Of a stretch of DNA of 64,000 nt, positions 37,067 to 47,333 are shown in pieces. The notes beneath the pieces are model-generated. The model saw only the letters and a list, made by a program, of their open reading frames with translations. It did not search any database and was not told the DNA's origin. Both the position numbers and the translations under genes were made by a program. The DNA is from Pseudomonas sputi. Its GTDB lineage: Bacteria > Pseudomonadota > Gammaproteobacteria > Pseudomonadales > Pseudomonadaceae. Numbering within the stretch: the first letter of the stretch is position 1; the number at the start of each line of letters is the position of its first letter. The DNA is taken from assembly GCF_021603585.1 (NCBI RefSeq), contig NZ_BQHI01000012.1:1-64000 (forward strand), read 5' to 3'.

Positions 37067-37558
37067 ATGCGACTGACTACAAAAGGCCGATACGCCGTGA
37101 CCGCCATGCTTGACCTGGCGTTGCACGCGCAACACGGGCCGGTGTCCCTGGCCGATATCTCCGAGCGCCAAGGCATCTCCCTGTCCTATCTCGAACAGCT
37201 TTTCGCCAAGCTGCGCCGCAGTAACCTGGTTTCCAGTGTTCGCGGTCCGGGCGGTGGCTACCAGTTGTCCCGCGACATGCAGGGCATCCAGGTGGCTCAG
37301 GTGATCGATGCGGTGAACGAATCGGTCGATGCAACAAAATGCCAGGGCCAGGGCGACTGCCACTCCGGTGACACCTGCCTGACCCATCACCTGTGGTGCG
37401 ATCTGAGCCTGCAGATTCACGAATTTCTCAGCGGTATCAGCTTGGCCGACCTCGTAACTCGCCGTGAGGTGCAGGAAGTGGCCCAGCGTCAGGATCAGCG
37501 TCGTTGCAATGGCAAGGCGCCGCGCCTGGACAAGATTGAAGCGTCCGCCGTCGAATGA
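37067..37558 (+). CDS. iscR: Fe-S cluster assembly transcription factor IscR
   Basis: 163 residues, Rrf2 family. It begins [20 protein letters not shown]; the TTG two codons upstream is unlikely. A winged helix occupies residues 1-65, and the cluster ligands Cys92, Cys98, Cys104 and His107 are present ([18 protein letters not shown]). It senses [2Fe-2S] status and represses its own operon, whose promoter carries a matching site. Confidence 0.96.
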   Translation: MRLTTKGRYAVTAMLDLALHAQHGPVSLADISERQGISLSYLEQLFAKLRRSNLVSSVRGPGGGYQLSRDMQGIQVAQVIDAVNESVDATKCQGQGDCHSGDTCLTHHLWCDLSLQIHEFLSGISLADLVTRREVQEVAQRQDQRRCNGKAPRLDKIEASAVE

Positions 37559-37608
37559 CAGCCAGAGAGCTAGCGGCACGCCAGCCAGCCTGATTTAGGA
37601 GATAGTCC

Positions 37609-38823
37609 ATGAAATTGCCGATTTACCTTGATTACTCTGCGACCACCCCGGTCGATCCGCGCGTTGCGCAAAAAATGAGTGAATGCCTGCTGGTCGACGG
37701 AAACTTCGGTAACCCGGCGTCCCGTTCCCACGTGTTCGGCTGGAAAGCCGAAGAGTCCGTCGAAAACGCCCGTCGTCAGGTGGCCGATCTGGTCAACGCC
37801 GACCCGCGTGAAATCGTCTGGACCTCCGGTGCCACCGAGTCCGACAACCTGGCAATCAAGGGTGCGGCACATTTCTACGCCTCCAAGGGCAAGCACCTGA
37901 TCACCTCCAAGATTGAACACAAGGCTGTCCTCGACACCATGCGTCAGCTGGAGCGCGAAGGTTTCGAAGTCACCTACCTCGATCCGACCGAAGATGGCCT
38001 GATCACCCCGGCCATGATTGAAGCCGCGCTGCGCGAAGACACCATCCTGGTGTCGGTAATGCACGTGAACAACGAGATCGGCACCGTCAACGACATCGCC
38101 GCCATCGGCGAGCTGACCCGTTCCAAAGGCATCCTGTTCCACGTCGACGCCGCTCAGTCCACCGGCAAGGTCGAAATCGACCTGCAGAAACTGAAAGTCG
38201 ACATGATGTCGTTCTCCGCTCACAAGACCTATGGCCCTAAAGGCATCGGCGCGCTGTACGTCAGCCGCAAGCCGCGTGTGCGCATCGAAGCGACCATGCA
38301 CGGCGGCGGTCACGAGCGCGGCATGCGTTCCGGCACCCTGGCGACTCACCAGATCGTCGGCATGGGCGAAGCGTTCCGTGTGGCCAAGGAAGACATGGCT
38401 GCCGAAAACGTGCGCATCAAGGCGTTGAGCGACCGTTTCTACAAGCAGGTCGAGCACCTGGAAGAGCTGTACGTCAACGGCAGCCTGACCGCCCGCGTTC
38501 CGCACAACCTGAACCTGAGCTTCAACTACGTTGAAGGCGAGTCGCTGATCATGGCGCTCAAGGATCTGGCGGTTTCGTCCGGTTCGGCCTGCACCTCGGC
38601 GTCGCTTGAGCCTTCGTACGTACTGCGCGCCCTGGGTCGCAACGACGAACTGGCACACAGTTCGATCCGTTTCACCTTCGGTCGCTTCACCACCGAAGAA
38701 GAAATCGATTACGCCGCGCAGAAAGTCTGCGAGGCCGTTACCAAGCTGCGCGCTCTGTCGCCGCTGTGGGACATGTACAAAGACGGCGTCGATATCTCGA
38801 AGATCGAGTGGGCGGCACACTAA
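37609..38823 (+). CDS. iscS: Cysteine desulfurase IscS
   Basis: 404 residues. PLP Lys206 lies in [12 protein letters not shown] and the persulfide-carrying Cys328 in [13 protein letters not shown]. It removes sulfur from cysteine and gives it to IscU and to tRNA thiolation partners. A good AGGAG ribosome site precedes the ATG. It is followed by iscU after 101 bases that carry no gene. Confidence 0.97.
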   Translation: MKLPIYLDYSATTPVDPRVAQKMSECLLVDGNFGNPASRSHVFGWKAEESVENARRQVADLVNADPREIVWTSGATESDNLAIKGAAHFYASKGKHLITSKIEHKAVLDTMRQLEREGFEVTYLDPTEDGLITPAMIEAALREDTILVSVMHVNNEIGTVNDIAAIGELTRSKGILFHVDAAQSTGKVEIDLQKLKVDMMSFSAHKTYGPKGIGALYVSRKPRVRIEATMHGGGHERGMRSGTLATHQIVGMGEAFRVAKEDMAAENVRIKALSDRFYKQVEHLEELYVNGSLTARVPHNLNLSFNYVEGESLIMALKDLAVSSGSACTSASLEPSYVLRALGRNDELAHSSIRFTFGRFTTEEEIDYAAQKVCEAVTKLRALSPLWDMYKDGVDISKIEWAAH

Positions 38824-38924
38824 ATATAGAAGCCGCCGGATACAGATCCTGTAGCGACGCGGCGGTTTACGCAGCGCAGTTGCAGGGTCTCAAGAGCGGC
38901 CCTGATGAGTGAGGATTGAGAATC

Positions 38925-39311
38925 ATGGCTTACAGCGAAAAGGTCATCGACCACTACGAAAATCCGCGTAACGTCGGCAAGATGAATGCCGAAGACCCGG
39001 ACGTCGGCACCGGCATGGTCGGCGCCCCGGCGTGCGGTGACGTGATGCGTCTGCAGATCAAGGTCAACGATCAGGGCGTTATCGAAGACGCCAAGTTCAA
39101 GACCTACGGCTGCGGTTCGGCGATCGCCTCCAGTTCCCTCGCTACCGAGTGGATGAAGGGCAAGACCCTGGACGAAGCTGAAACCATCAAGAACACTCAG
39201 CTGGCCGAAGAACTGGCCCTGCCGCCAGTGAAAATCCACTGCTCGGTTCTCGCTGAAGACGCCATCAAGGCGGCTGTTCGCGATTACAAGCAGAAGAAAG
39301 GCTTGATCTGA
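38925..39311 (+). CDS. iscU: Fe-S cluster scaffold IscU
   Basis: 128 residues. The cluster ligands Cys37, Cys63 and Cys106 and Asp39 are all in place (APACGDV, YGCGSA, IHCSVL), and the HscA-recognition motif LPPVK is at 99-103. The ATG at 38925 gives the family start [18 protein letters not shown]; the in-frame codons before it are not family sequence. Confidence 0.97.
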   Translation: MAYSEKVIDHYENPRNVGKMNAEDPDVGTGMVGAPACGDVMRLQIKVNDQGVIEDAKFKTYGCGSAIASSSLATEWMKGKTLDEAETIKNTQLAEELALPPVKIHCSVLAEDAIKAAVRDYKQKKGLI

Positions 39312-39345
39312 CTTTCAAGATTTGGCGACGAGTAAGGAGTCAACG

Positions 39346-39669
39346 ATGGCTATCAGCATGACAGAAGCGGCTGCTCGACACGTGCGGCGCTCCCTCGACG
39401 GGCGCGGCAAGGGTGAAGGGATTCGTCTGGGTGTTCGCACCACAGGCTGTTCCGGCCTTGCCTACGTGCTGGAGTTTGTCGACGAGGTGGTTGCAGAAGA
39501 TCAGGTGTTCGAAAGTCACGGCGAGAAAGTGATCATCGACCCGAAAAGCCTGGCCTACCTCGACGGCACCGAGCTCGATTTCGTCAAGGAAGGGTTGAAC
39601 GAAGGCTTCAAGTTCAACAACCCCAACGTACGCGGTGAATGTGGCTGCGGCGAAAGCTTCAACATCTGA
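39346..39669 (+). CDS. iscA: A-type iron-sulfur carrier IscA
   Basis: 107 residues, A-type carrier, with the three conserved cysteines Cys35, Cys99 and Cys101 (TTGCSGLAY and GECGCGESF). The ATG with TAAGGAG upstream is chosen over an earlier in-frame start at 39322. It delivers clusters to target proteins, particularly [4Fe-4S] enzymes. Confidence 0.96.
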   Translation: MAISMTEAAARHVRRSLDGRGKGEGIRLGVRTTGCSGLAYVLEFVDEVVAEDQVFESHGEKVIIDPKSLAYLDGTELDFVKEGLNEGFKFNNPNVRGECGCGESFNI

Positions 39670-39677
39670 GGCTTGTC

Positions 39678-40199
39678 GTGGGTACTCCTTGTCATTTCGC
39701 TTTATTCGAGCTGCAACCGGGCTTTCGTCTGGATCTCGAGCAGTTGGCCACGCGTTATCGCGAGCTGGCGCGCGGCGTTCACCCTGACCGCTTTGCCGAT
39801 GCTTCCGAGCGCGAGCAGCGGTCGGCGCTCGAACAGTCTGCGCGGCTCAACGATGCCTACCAGACACTCAAGAGTCCGGCCCAGCGTGCGCGCTACCTGC
39901 TGACCATCAGCGGGCATGAAGTGCCGATGGAAGTCACCGTCCACGATCCCGAGTTTCTTCTGCAGCAGATGCAATGGCGCGAAGAACTCGAAGACCTGCA
40001 GGACAGTGCCGACCTGGGCGGTGTCGCGGCTTTCAAGCGTCGCCTGAAAACCGCGCAGGAAGAGCTCAACGAAAGCTTCGCAGCCTGTTGGGATGATGCA
40101 GCGCAACGCGAACAGGCCGAACGCCTGATGCGGCGCATGCAGTTCCTCGACAAGCTCACCTACGAAGTGCGCCAGTTAGAAGAGCGCCTCGACGATTAA
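39678..40199 (+). CDS. hscB: Co-chaperone HscB
   Basis: 173 residues from a GTG at 39678, nine bases after iscA; this matches the family length. The J domain has the HPD motif (35-37, GVHPDRF) and the C-terminal helical domain binds IscU. It stimulates HscA ATPase for cluster release from IscU. Longer in-frame extension would overlap iscA and is rejected. Confidence 0.95.
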   Translation: MGTPCHFALFELQPGFRLDLEQLATRYRELARGVHPDRFADASEREQRSALEQSARLNDAYQTLKSPAQRARYLLTISGHEVPMEVTVHDPEFLLQQMQWREELEDLQDSADLGGVAAFKRRLKTAQEELNESFAACWDDAAQREQAERLMRRMQFLDKLTYEVRQLEERLDD

Positions 40200-40250
40200 C
40201 CCAGTGCCGCTTCGGTCGCACGCCTGATATACAGATAAGTCCTGATCACG

Positions 40251-42116
40251 ATGGCCCTACTGCAGATCGCCGAACCCGGCCAAAGTCCTCAACCGCACCA
40301 GCGTCGTCTGGCTGTGGGGATCGACTTGGGCACTACCAATTCGCTGGTCGCTGCATTGCGCAGTGGTCTTTCCGAGCCGCTGGCCGATGCCGAGGGGCGG
40401 GTCATCCTGCCTTCCGCCGTGCGCTATCACGCCGATCGCGTCGAAGTCGGCGAATCGGCCAAGCTGGCCGCATCCTCCGATCCCCTGAATACCGTGCTGT
40501 CGGTCAAGCGCCTGATGGGGCGTGGTCTGTCCGACGTCAAGCAATTGGGCGATCAGCTGCCGTACCGCTTTGTCGGCGGCGAATCGCACATGCCGTTCAT
40601 CGACACCGTGCAGGGCCCGAAAAGCCCGGTCGAAGTCTCCGCCGATATTCTGAAAGTGTTGCGTCAGCGCGCTGAAGCCACCCTTGGCGGTGAGCTGGTG
40701 GGCGCGGTGATCACCGTTCCGGCGTATTTCGACGATGCTCAGCGCCAGGCCACCAAGGATGCGGCGAAACTCGCTGGCCTGAACGTATTGCGTCTGCTCA
40801 ACGAGCCGACTGCGGCGGCGGTGGCATACGGTCTGGATCAGCATGCCGAAGGTTTGGTCGCCATTTACGACCTGGGCGGCGGCACGTTCGATATTTCGAT
40901 TCTGCGCCTGACCGGCGGTGTCTTTGAAGTCCTGGCTACCGGCGGCGACAGTGCGCTGGGCGGCGATGACTTCGATCACGCGATTGCCGGCTGGATCATC
41001 GAGAGCGCCGGTTTGTCCGCCGACCTTGATCCGGGCGCGCAGCGCAGCCTGCTGCAAACCGCTTGCGCCGCCAAAGAAGCGCTGACGGATGCTGATAGCG
41101 TCGAAGTCGCCTACGGTGACTGGAAAGCGCAGTTGACCCGCGAAGCCTTCGATGCACTGATCGAGCCAATGGTTGCCCGCAGCCTGAAAGCCTGCCGCCG
41201 CGCCGTCCGCGATTCCGGCGTCGAGCTGGAAGACGTGCATGCCGTGGTCATGGTCGGTGGTTCGACCCGCGTTCCGCGTGTTCGCGAAGCCGTCGCCGAA
41301 GCCTTCGGCCGTCAGCCGCTGACCGAAATCGACCCGGATCAAGTGGTGGCCATCGGTGCTGCGATCCAGGCCGATACCCTGGCTGGCAACAAGCGCGATG
41401 GCGGCGAGTTGCTGCTGCTCGACGTGATTCCGCTATCCCTGGGGCTGGAAACCATGGGCGGTCTGATGGAGAAGGTGATTCCGCGCAACACCACCATCCC
41501 GGTCGCCCGCGCTCAGGATTTCACAACTTATAAAGACGGCCAGTCGGCCATGGCGATCCATGTGTTGCAGGGTGAGCGTGAGCTGATCAGCGATTGCCGC
41601 TCCCTGGCTCGCTTCGAATTGCGCGGCATTCCGGCAATGGTGGCCGGTGCGGCGAAAATTCGCGTGACCTTCCAGGTCGACGCCGACGGTCTGCTCAGCG
41701 TCTCTGCCCGTGAATTGGGTTCGGGCGTTGAGGCCAGCATTCAAGTCAAGCCGTCCTATGGCCTGACCGACGGCGAAATCGCCAAGATGCTGAAAGATTC
41801 GTTCCAGCACGCCAATGACGACAAGGTCGCCCGCGTTTTGCGCGAGCAGCAGGTCGATGCCCAGCGCCTGATCGAAGCGGTGCAGGGCGCTCTTGAGGCC
41901 GATGGCGAGCGTTTGCTCGACGCCGAAGAGCGCATGGTCATCGAGTTGCAAGTGCAGGAACTGACCGAACTGATGAAGGGCACCGATGGTTATGCCATCG
42001 AGCAGCAGACCAAGCGTCTGTCGCAAGTGACCGATGCTTTTGCCGCCCGTCGTATGGATCAGACGGTGAAAGCCGCTCTGTCCGGGCGCAATCTGAATGA
42101 AATCGAGGATATCTGA
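40251..42116 (+). CDS. hscA: Fe-S assembly chaperone HscA
   Basis: 621 residues, specialised Hsp70. ATPase signatures are [28 protein letters not shown] and [17 protein letters not shown]; the C-terminal half is the peptide-binding domain that recognises the IscU LPPVK motif. Its stop shares a base with the fdx start. Confidence 0.97.
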   Translation: MALLQIAEPGQSPQPHQRRLAVGIDLGTTNSLVAALRSGLSEPLADAEGRVILPSAVRYHADRVEVGESAKLAASSDPLNTVLSVKRLMGRGLSDVKQLGDQLPYRFVGGESHMPFIDTVQGPKSPVEVSADILKVLRQRAEATLGGELVGAVITVPAYFDDAQRQATKDAAKLAGLNVLRLLNEPTAAAVAYGLDQHAEGLVAIYDLGGGTFDISILRLTGGVFEVLATGGDSALGGDDFDHAIAGWIIESAGLSADLDPGAQRSLLQTACAAKEALTDADSVEVAYGDWKAQLTREAFDALIEPMVARSLKACRRAVRDSGVELEDVHAVVMVGGSTRVPRVREAVAEAFGRQPLTEIDPDQVVAIGAAIQADTLAGNKRDGGELLLLDVIPLSLGLETMGGLMEKVIPRNTTIPVARAQDFTTYKDGQSAMAIHVLQGERELISDCRSLARFELRGIPAMVAGAAKIRVTFQVDADGLLSVSARELGSGVEASIQVKPSYGLTDGEIAKMLKDSFQHANDDKVARVLREQQVDAQRLIEAVQGALEADGERLLDAEERMVIELQVQELTELMKGTDGYAIEQQTKRLSQVTDAFAARRMDQTVKAALSGRNLNEIEDI

Positions 42117-42457
42117 TGCCGCAGGTCATTTTTCTGCCCCACGAGAAGTTCTGCCCTGAAGGCATGGTTGTCGACGCAGCACCCGGCACGTCGATCCTCG
42201 AACTGGCTCACGAACACCACATCGAGATGGAAAGCGCTTGCGGTGGTGTCTGCGCCTGCACCACTTGTCACTGCATCATTCGCGAGGGTTTCGACTCGCT
42301 GGAAGAAGCCGACGAGTTGGAGGAAGATTTCCTTGATCGTGCCTGGGGTCTGGAAGCCCAGTCGCGCCTGGCGTGTCAGGCAATCGTCGGTGAAGAAGAC
42401 ATCACCGTCGAAATTCCGAAATATTCGCTTAACCATGCGGCCGAAGCGCCGCACTGA
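42116..42457 (+). CDS. fdx: [2Fe-2S] ferredoxin of the ISC system
   Basis: 113 residues. Cluster ligands Cys42, Cys48, Cys51 and Cys87 align with E. coli Fdx (ESACGGVCACTTCHC and LACQAI). It supplies electrons for cluster assembly on IscU. The ATG overlaps the hscA stop by one base. Confidence 0.96.
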   Translation: MPQVIFLPHEKFCPEGMVVDAAPGTSILELAHEHHIEMESACGGVCACTTCHCIIREGFDSLEEADELEEDFLDRAWGLEAQSRLACQAIVGEEDITVEIPKYSLNHAAEAPH

Positions 42458-42471
42458 CTGGTAAGACTGTC

Positions 42472-42672
42472 ATGAGCTACGGTTGGAATGATGTTCAACG
42501 TATTGCAGAAGAGCTGGCCGAAGCCAAGCCGGATGTCGATCCGCTTTCTGTCAATTTCGTCGACTTGCAGCGATGGATCATGGAACTTCCCGACTTTGAC
42601 AACACCTCTGGCCGGGTTGGCGAGAAAGTGTTGGAAGCGGTTCAGGCCCTCTGGATCGAAGAAGTAGACTGA
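42472..42672 (+). CDS. iscX: Fe-S assembly protein IscX
   Basis: 66 residues, acidic, of the IscX/YfhJ family (SYGWNDVQRIAEELAEAKPDVDPLSVNFVDL). It binds iron and IscS and tunes desulfurase activity. Last gene of the isc operon, 14 bases after fdx and followed by a terminator. Confidence 0.95.
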   Translation: MSYGWNDVQRIAEELAEAKPDVDPLSVNFVDLQRWIMELPDFDNTSGRVGEKVLEAVQALWIEEVD

Positions 42673-42701
42673 TCGTCCTCGCAGGTTAGGCAATACCCAA
42701 G

Positions 42702-42731
42702 AACCCGCGTATAATTCGCGGGTTTAATTTT
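42702..42731 (+). terminator. isc operon terminator that encloses a TATAAT box
   Basis: Stem AACCCGCG / CGCGGGTT with loop TATAATT, followed by TAATTTTT. The loop contains a perfect -10 hexamer TATAAT (42710-42715); TTAGGC at 42686-42691 could be its -35 with an 18-base spacer. The same bases may thus end isc transcription and start that of ndk. Confidence 0.75.
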
Positions 42732-42760
42732 TCGCAAATTACCGTTTCTGGAGTTACACC

Positions 42761-43186
42761 ATGGCTGTTCAACGTACTTTCTCCATCATCAAGCCTGACG
42801 CCGTTGCTAAAAACGTGATCGGCAAGATCACCACTCGCTTCGAAGACGCTGGCCTGCGCGTTGTAGCTTCGAAACTGAAGCAACTGTCCAAAGCCGAAGC
42901 CGAAGGCTTCTACGCTGAGCACAGTGCTCGTGGTTTCTTCGGCGACCTGGTTGCCTTCATGACTTCCGGTCCTGTTGTTGTTCAGGTTCTGGAAGGCGAA
43001 AACGCCATCGCACGCAACCGTGAGCTGATGGGCGCTACCAACCCTAAAGAAGCGGCTCCAGGCACCATCCGTGCCGACTTCGCTGAATCGATCGACGCCA
43101 ACGCTGTTCACGGTTCGGACTCCGAAGCCGCTGCTGCCCGCGAAATCGCTTACTTCTTCGCAGCTACTGAAGTAACCACTCGCTAA
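42761..43186 (+). CDS. ndk: Nucleoside diphosphate kinase
   Basis: 141 residues. The active-site His117 lies in NAVHGSDS, and the start [16 protein letters not shown] is typical. It balances nucleoside triphosphate pools. CTGGAG precedes the ATG. It is placed between isc and rlmN in the conserved pseudomonad order. Confidence 0.97.
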   Translation: MAVQRTFSIIKPDAVAKNVIGKITTRFEDAGLRVVASKLKQLSKAEAEGFYAEHSARGFFGDLVAFMTSGPVVVQVLEGENAIARNRELMGATNPKEAAPGTIRADFAESIDANAVHGSDSEAAAAREIAYFFAATEVTTR

Positions 43187-43214
43187 GCATTGGCTTAAGA
43201 GTGAAGGTGAATCC

Positions 43215-44363
43215 ATGACGATATCGACTGTTAAAACCAACCTGCTGGGTCTGACCCAGCCGGAAATGGAAAAATTCTTCGACTCAATCGGGGAGAAGCG
43301 TTTCCGTGCCGGTCAGGTAATGAAATGGATTCACCACTTTGGCGTCGATGATTTCGACGCCATGACGAACGTCAGCAAGGCCTTGCGCGAAAAGCTCAAG
43401 GCTGTTGCTGAGGTCCGTGGTCCCGAAGTGGTCAGCGAGGACATTTCCAGCGACGGCACCCGCAAGTGGGTGGTGCGCGTGGCGTCCGGCAGCTGTGTCG
43501 AGACCGTTTACATTCCCCAGGGCAAACGCGGCACTCTGTGCGTTTCGTCCCAGGCAGGCTGTGCCCTGGACTGCAGTTTCTGCTCCACCGGCAAGCAAGG
43601 CTTCAACAGCAACCTCACCGCCGCCGAAGTCATCGGCCAGGTGTGGATTGCCAACAAATCCTTCGGCAGTGTTCCGGCTACCATCGACCGCGCCATCACC
43701 AACGTGGTGATGATGGGCATGGGCGAACCGCTGCTGAACTTCGACAACGTCGTGGCCGCCATGCATCTGATGATGGATGACCTGGGCTACGGGATCTCCA
43801 AGCGCCGCGTGACCCTGTCCACGTCGGGTGTGGTGCCGATGATCGATGAGCTGGCCAAGCACATCGACGTGTCCCTGGCGTTGTCCCTGCACGCACCGAA
43901 TGACGCATTGCGTAACCAATTGGTGCCGATCAACAAGAAATATCCGCTTAAGATGCTGCTCGAGTCGTGCCAGCGCTACATGTCCGCCCTTGGCGAAAAA
44001 CGTGTGCTGACCATCGAGTACACGTTGCTCAAGGACGTCAATGACAAGCTTGAGCACGCCGTGGAAATGATCGAGCTGCTCAAAGATATTCCGTGCAAGA
44101 TCAACCTGATTCCGTTCAACCCGTTCCCGCATTCCGGGTACGAGCGGCCGAGCAACAACGCTATCCGCCGGTTCCAGGATCAGCTTCACCAGGCCGGTTT
44201 CAACGTCACCGTGCGCACCACTCGCGGTGAAGACATTGATGCGGCTTGTGGTCAATTGGTAGGGCAGGTGCTGGATCGCACCCGTCGCAGCGAACGTTAC
44301 ATCGCCGTGCGCGAATTGAGCGCCGACAGCGATCTGGCACAGAACGCCGCGAACACTAACTAA
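43215..44363 (+). CDS. rlmN: Dual-specificity RNA methyltransferase RlmN
   Basis: 382 residues, radical SAM. The cluster motif is C116-x3-C120-x2-C123 (CALDCSFC) and a C-terminal methyl-carrying Cys is in DIDAACGQL. It methylates A2503 of 23S rRNA and A37 of some tRNAs. It starts 28 bases after ndk and is followed by pilW after 12 bases. Confidence 0.96.
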   Translation: MTISTVKTNLLGLTQPEMEKFFDSIGEKRFRAGQVMKWIHHFGVDDFDAMTNVSKALREKLKAVAEVRGPEVVSEDISSDGTRKWVVRVASGSCVETVYIPQGKRGTLCVSSQAGCALDCSFCSTGKQGFNSNLTAAEVIGQVWIANKSFGSVPATIDRAITNVVMMGMGEPLLNFDNVVAAMHLMMDDLGYGISKRRVTLSTSGVVPMIDELAKHIDVSLALSLHAPNDALRNQLVPINKKYPLKMLLESCQRYMSALGEKRVLTIEYTLLKDVNDKLEHAVEMIELLKDIPCKINLIPFNPFPHSGYERPSNNAIRRFQDQLHQAGFNVTVRTTRGEDIDAACGQLVGQVLDRTRRSERYIAVRELSADSDLAQNAANTN

Positions 44364-44375
44364 GAGAGGATCTCT

Positions 44376-45134
44376 ATGTCCCTGCGCTTTGCGCTGCTGT
44401 TGCTGTTGGCCAGCCTGTGTGCTGGTTGTGTCCTGTCGGGTGACTACAACCCGATGAAGACCAGCAAGGGCCGTGACGAAGCGCGGGCTGCCTACGTGCA
44501 GCTGGGGCTGGGATACTTGCAGCAGGGTATGAGCGAGCGGGCCAAGGTTCCACTGAAGAAAGCCCTGGAGCTGGACGGCTCGGATCCCGACGCCAATGCC
44601 GCGCTGGGGCTGGTTTTTCAGGCCGAAATGGAACCAGAACTGGCTGACGAACACTTCCGCAAGGCTTTGTCCTCCCGTCCCGCCGATGCGCGCATCCTCA
44701 ACAATTACGGCAGTTTTCTCTACGAAGAACAGCGTTACAAGGAAGCCTACGAGCGTTTTGAACAGGCGGCCGCCGATACCCTGTATCCTGAGCGTTCGCG
44801 GGTGTTCGAGAACCTCGGCATGACGGCGGCCAAGCTCGGGCAGCGTGATCTGGCGCAACAGCAGCTGGAAAAAGCGTTGCGTTTGAACCGTCAGCAACCG
44901 CGGGCATTGCTGGAAATGGCTGAGTTGTCATTCGAAGACAGGCATTATGTGCCCGCGCGTGACTATTACGATCGTTTCAGCCAGCTCTCCGAGCAAAATG
45001 CACGTAGTCTGTTGCTCGCCGTTCGGTTGGCAAAAGTATTTGAAGATCGCGACAAGGCCGCCAGTGCCGGCCTGCAATTAAAACGACTCTATCCCGGTAC
45101 GCCGGAATATCAGCAATACCTGTCGGAGCAATGA
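44376..45134 (+). CDS. pilW: Type IV pilus pilotin lipoprotein PilW (PilF)
   Basis: 252 residues. A lipoprotein signal ends at the lipobox LCAGC (Cys18). The mature protein consists of TPR repeats (AYVQLGLGYLQQGMSERAKVPLKKALELD, DANAALGLVFQ.., ILNNYGSFLYEEQRYKEAYERFEQA). It is the outer-membrane pilotin for the PilQ secretin; P. aeruginosa calls it PilF. The stop overlaps the rodZ start by four bases. Confidence 0.92.
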   Translation: MSLRFALLLLLASLCAGCVLSGDYNPMKTSKGRDEARAAYVQLGLGYLQQGMSERAKVPLKKALELDGSDPDANAALGLVFQAEMEPELADEHFRKALSSRPADARILNNYGSFLYEEQRYKEAYERFEQAAADTLYPERSRVFENLGMTAAKLGQRDLAQQQLEKALRLNRQQPRALLEMAELSFEDRHYVPARDYYDRFSQLSEQNARSLLLAVRLAKVFEDRDKAASAGLQLKRLYPGTPEYQQYLSEQ

Positions 45135-46198
45135 TGAAAGCGGCGCATCCCGAAGTTGTAGCAGCGAATCGCGTTAACCCCGGTGAGACCCTGCGCCAGG
45201 CCCGCGAAAGCAATGGCTGGTCGCTGGCCGAAGTGGCCCTCAAGCTCAACCTCACTGTGGCCTCCCTGAGCAACCTTGAAGCCGGCGCGTTCGACAAGTT
45301 GCCCGGGCATACCTTTGCTCGCGGCTACATTCGCGCCTACGCCAAACTGCTCGGTATGGACCAGACCGTTCTGGTCCAGCAATTCGACCAGTCCACGGGC
45401 ACCGATTCCCAAGGCAGCAATGTCCACGCCCTGGGTCGTATCGAAGAGCCGGTACGGGTTTCCCACACCATTTTGCGTATCGTCAGCCTGTTGCTGCTGA
45501 TTGCGGTGATTGGCGGTGGTTTCGTCTGGTGGCAGGATCAGACCTCGCAGCGTACCAGGGACCTGATCGGCCTGGCGCCGGAGCACGTCGAAGTCGAAGG
45601 CGCCGACGGCACGACCCAGATTCATCCGCTGGACGAGCCTGAAGATCAGGCCGTCGCGGAAGGCGAAGCCGAGGGCTCGACGGCTCTGGCGCTGCCTCAA
45701 TCGGAAACCACGGCTGAATCGACCGGTGCCGAGACCGAGGCCGCAGCCGCAGCTCCAGCGACCGCACCGGTTGCTCCGGCGCCTGCTGCGCCAGCCGCTA
45801 CTCCGGCTGCACCGGCTCATACGCCAGCGCCTGTGGTTGCTGCTCCTGCGAATCCGGCGCCTGCCGCTCCGGCTGCGCCTGCACCGACCGTCACTGCCCC
45901 GGCAACCCCGGCCGTCGCTGCGCCCGCGCCGACAGCGCCAGTTGCTCCGGCTGCAGGTCAAGGCCAGGTTCAGGTGCAGTTCATCGCCGATTGCTGGACG
46001 CAGGTGACCGATGGCAGCGGCAAGGTTCTTTACAGCGGCCTCAAGCGCAAGGGCGACAGCCTGTCTGTCGTCGGCAAACCACCGTTTGCCGTGCGTCTGG
46101 GCGTTGCCCGTGGCGCGCAGGTCAGCTACAACGGCCAGCCGGTCGATGTCGCTCCGTTCACCAGTGGCGAGACTGCTCGCCTGAAGTTGGGTCAATAA
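45131..46198 (+). CDS. rodZ: Cytoskeletal protein RodZ
   Basis: 355 residues. An N-terminal Xre-type helix-turn-helix (about 18-85; GETLRQARESNGWSLAEVALKLNLT) binds MreB and is not expected to bind DNA. A membrane helix lies at about 116-134 (ILRIVSLLLLIAVIGGGFVWW). A long Ala/Pro-rich periplasmic linker (about 190-275) is followed by a DUF4115 domain (VQFIADCWTQVTDGSGKVLYSG). It helps organise MreB for rod shape. Two adjacent ATG starts are possible. Confidence 0.93.
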   Translation: MMKAAHPEVVAANRVNPGETLRQARESNGWSLAEVALKLNLTVASLSNLEAGAFDKLPGHTFARGYIRAYAKLLGMDQTVLVQQFDQSTGTDSQGSNVHALGRIEEPVRVSHTILRIVSLLLLIAVIGGGFVWWQDQTSQRTRDLIGLAPEHVEVEGADGTTQIHPLDEPEDQAVAEGEAEGSTALALPQSETTAESTGAETEAAAAAPATAPVAPAPAAPAATPAAPAHTPAPVVAAPANPAPAAPAAPAPTVTAPATPAVAAPAPTAPVAPAAGQGQVQVQFIADCWTQVTDGSGKVLYSGLKRKGDSLSVVGKPPFAVRLGVARGAQVSYNGQPVDVAPFTSGETARLKLGQ

Positions 46199-46201
46199 GT
46201 C

Positions 46202-47311
46202 ATGCACGGCGAATCTCCAATCAAACGTCGCGAATCGCGCAAGATCTGGGTCGGTAACGTGCCCGTGGGCGGCGATGCCCCTATCGCTGTGCAGAGCATG
46301 ACCAACAGCGACACCAATGACGTCGCTGCCACCGTCGCGCAGATCAATCGTCTGGAAGCCGCCGGCGTCGACATCGTCCGCGTTTCGGTGCCGGACATGG
46401 ACGCCGCCGAGGCGTTCGGCAAGATCAAGCAACTGGTCAAGGTGCCATTGGTTGCCGACATCCACTTCGACTACAAGATCGCTTTGCGCGTGGCCGAACT
46501 GGGTGTGGACTGCCTGCGCATCAACCCGGGCAACATCGGTCGCGAAGACCGCGTGCGTGCGGTGGTCGATGCCGCCCGTGACCGCGGGATCCCGATCCGC
46601 ATCGGCGTCAACGCCGGTTCCCTGGAAAAGGACCTGCAGAAGAAATACGGCGAGCCGACCCCGGCCGCGCTGGTCGAGTCCGCCCTGCGCCACGTCGAGC
46701 ACCTCGAACGCCTGAATTTCCAGGACTTCAAGGTCAGCGTGAAGGCTTCTGACGTGTTCATGGCCGTCGAAGCCTACCGTCTGCTGGCCAAGGAAATCGT
46801 TCAGCCGCTGCACCTGGGCATCACCGAAGCCGGTGGATTGCGCTCCGGTACAGTGAAATCCGCCGTGGGCCTAGGTATGCTGCTCGCCGAGGGGATTGGC
46901 GATACTATCCGCATCTCGCTGGCGGCCGACCCGGTCGAGGAAGTGAAGGTCGGTTACGACATTCTCAAGTCTTTGCATCTGCGTTCCCGTGGCATCAACT
47001 TCATCGCCTGCCCGAGCTGCTCGCGGCAGAACTTCGATGTGGTCAAGACCATGAACGAGCTGGAAGGGCGCCTTGAAGACCTGCTGGTACCGCTGGATGT
47101 CGCGGTGATCGGTTGTGTGGTCAACGGCCCCGGCGAAGCCAAGGAAGCCCATATCGGCTTGACCGGCGGTACGCCGAACCTGATTTACATCGACGGCAAG
47201 CCGTCGCAGAAGCTGACGAATGACAATCTGGTGGACGAGCTGGAAAAGCTGATCCGCGAGAAAGCGGCCGAGAAGGTCGAAGCTGACGCAGCGGTTATCG
47301 CGCGCGGCTGA
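46202..47311 (+). CDS. ispG: 4-hydroxy-3-methylbut-2-en-1-yl diphosphate synthase
   Basis: 369 residues. IspG (GcpE) is the [4Fe-4S] enzyme of the penultimate MEP pathway step. The cluster cysteines are in [12 protein letters not shown] and [17 protein letters not shown], and the start [20 protein letters not shown] is typical. It starts three bases after rodZ. Confidence 0.97.
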   Translation: MHGESPIKRRESRKIWVGNVPVGGDAPIAVQSMTNSDTNDVAATVAQINRLEAAGVDIVRVSVPDMDAAEAFGKIKQLVKVPLVADIHFDYKIALRVAELGVDCLRINPGNIGREDRVRAVVDAARDRGIPIRIGVNAGSLEKDLQKKYGEPTPAALVESALRHVEHLERLNFQDFKVSVKASDVFMAVEAYRLLAKEIVQPLHLGITEAGGLRSGTVKSAVGLGMLLAEGIGDTIRISLAADPVEEVKVGYDILKSLHLRSRGINFIACPSCSRQNFDVVKTMNELEGRLEDLLVPLDVAVIGCVVNGPGEAKEAHIGLTGGTPNLIYIDGKPSQKLTNDNLVDELEKLIREKAAEKVEADAAVIARG

Positions 47312-47333
47312 TCGAACGAATTAAGGAATTTCT

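Noticed and set aside
45700-45950. Ala/Pro-rich repetitive DNA in rodZ taken at first for a tandem repeat locus
   Set aside because: It encodes the normal low-complexity periplasmic linker of RodZ; units are irregular.
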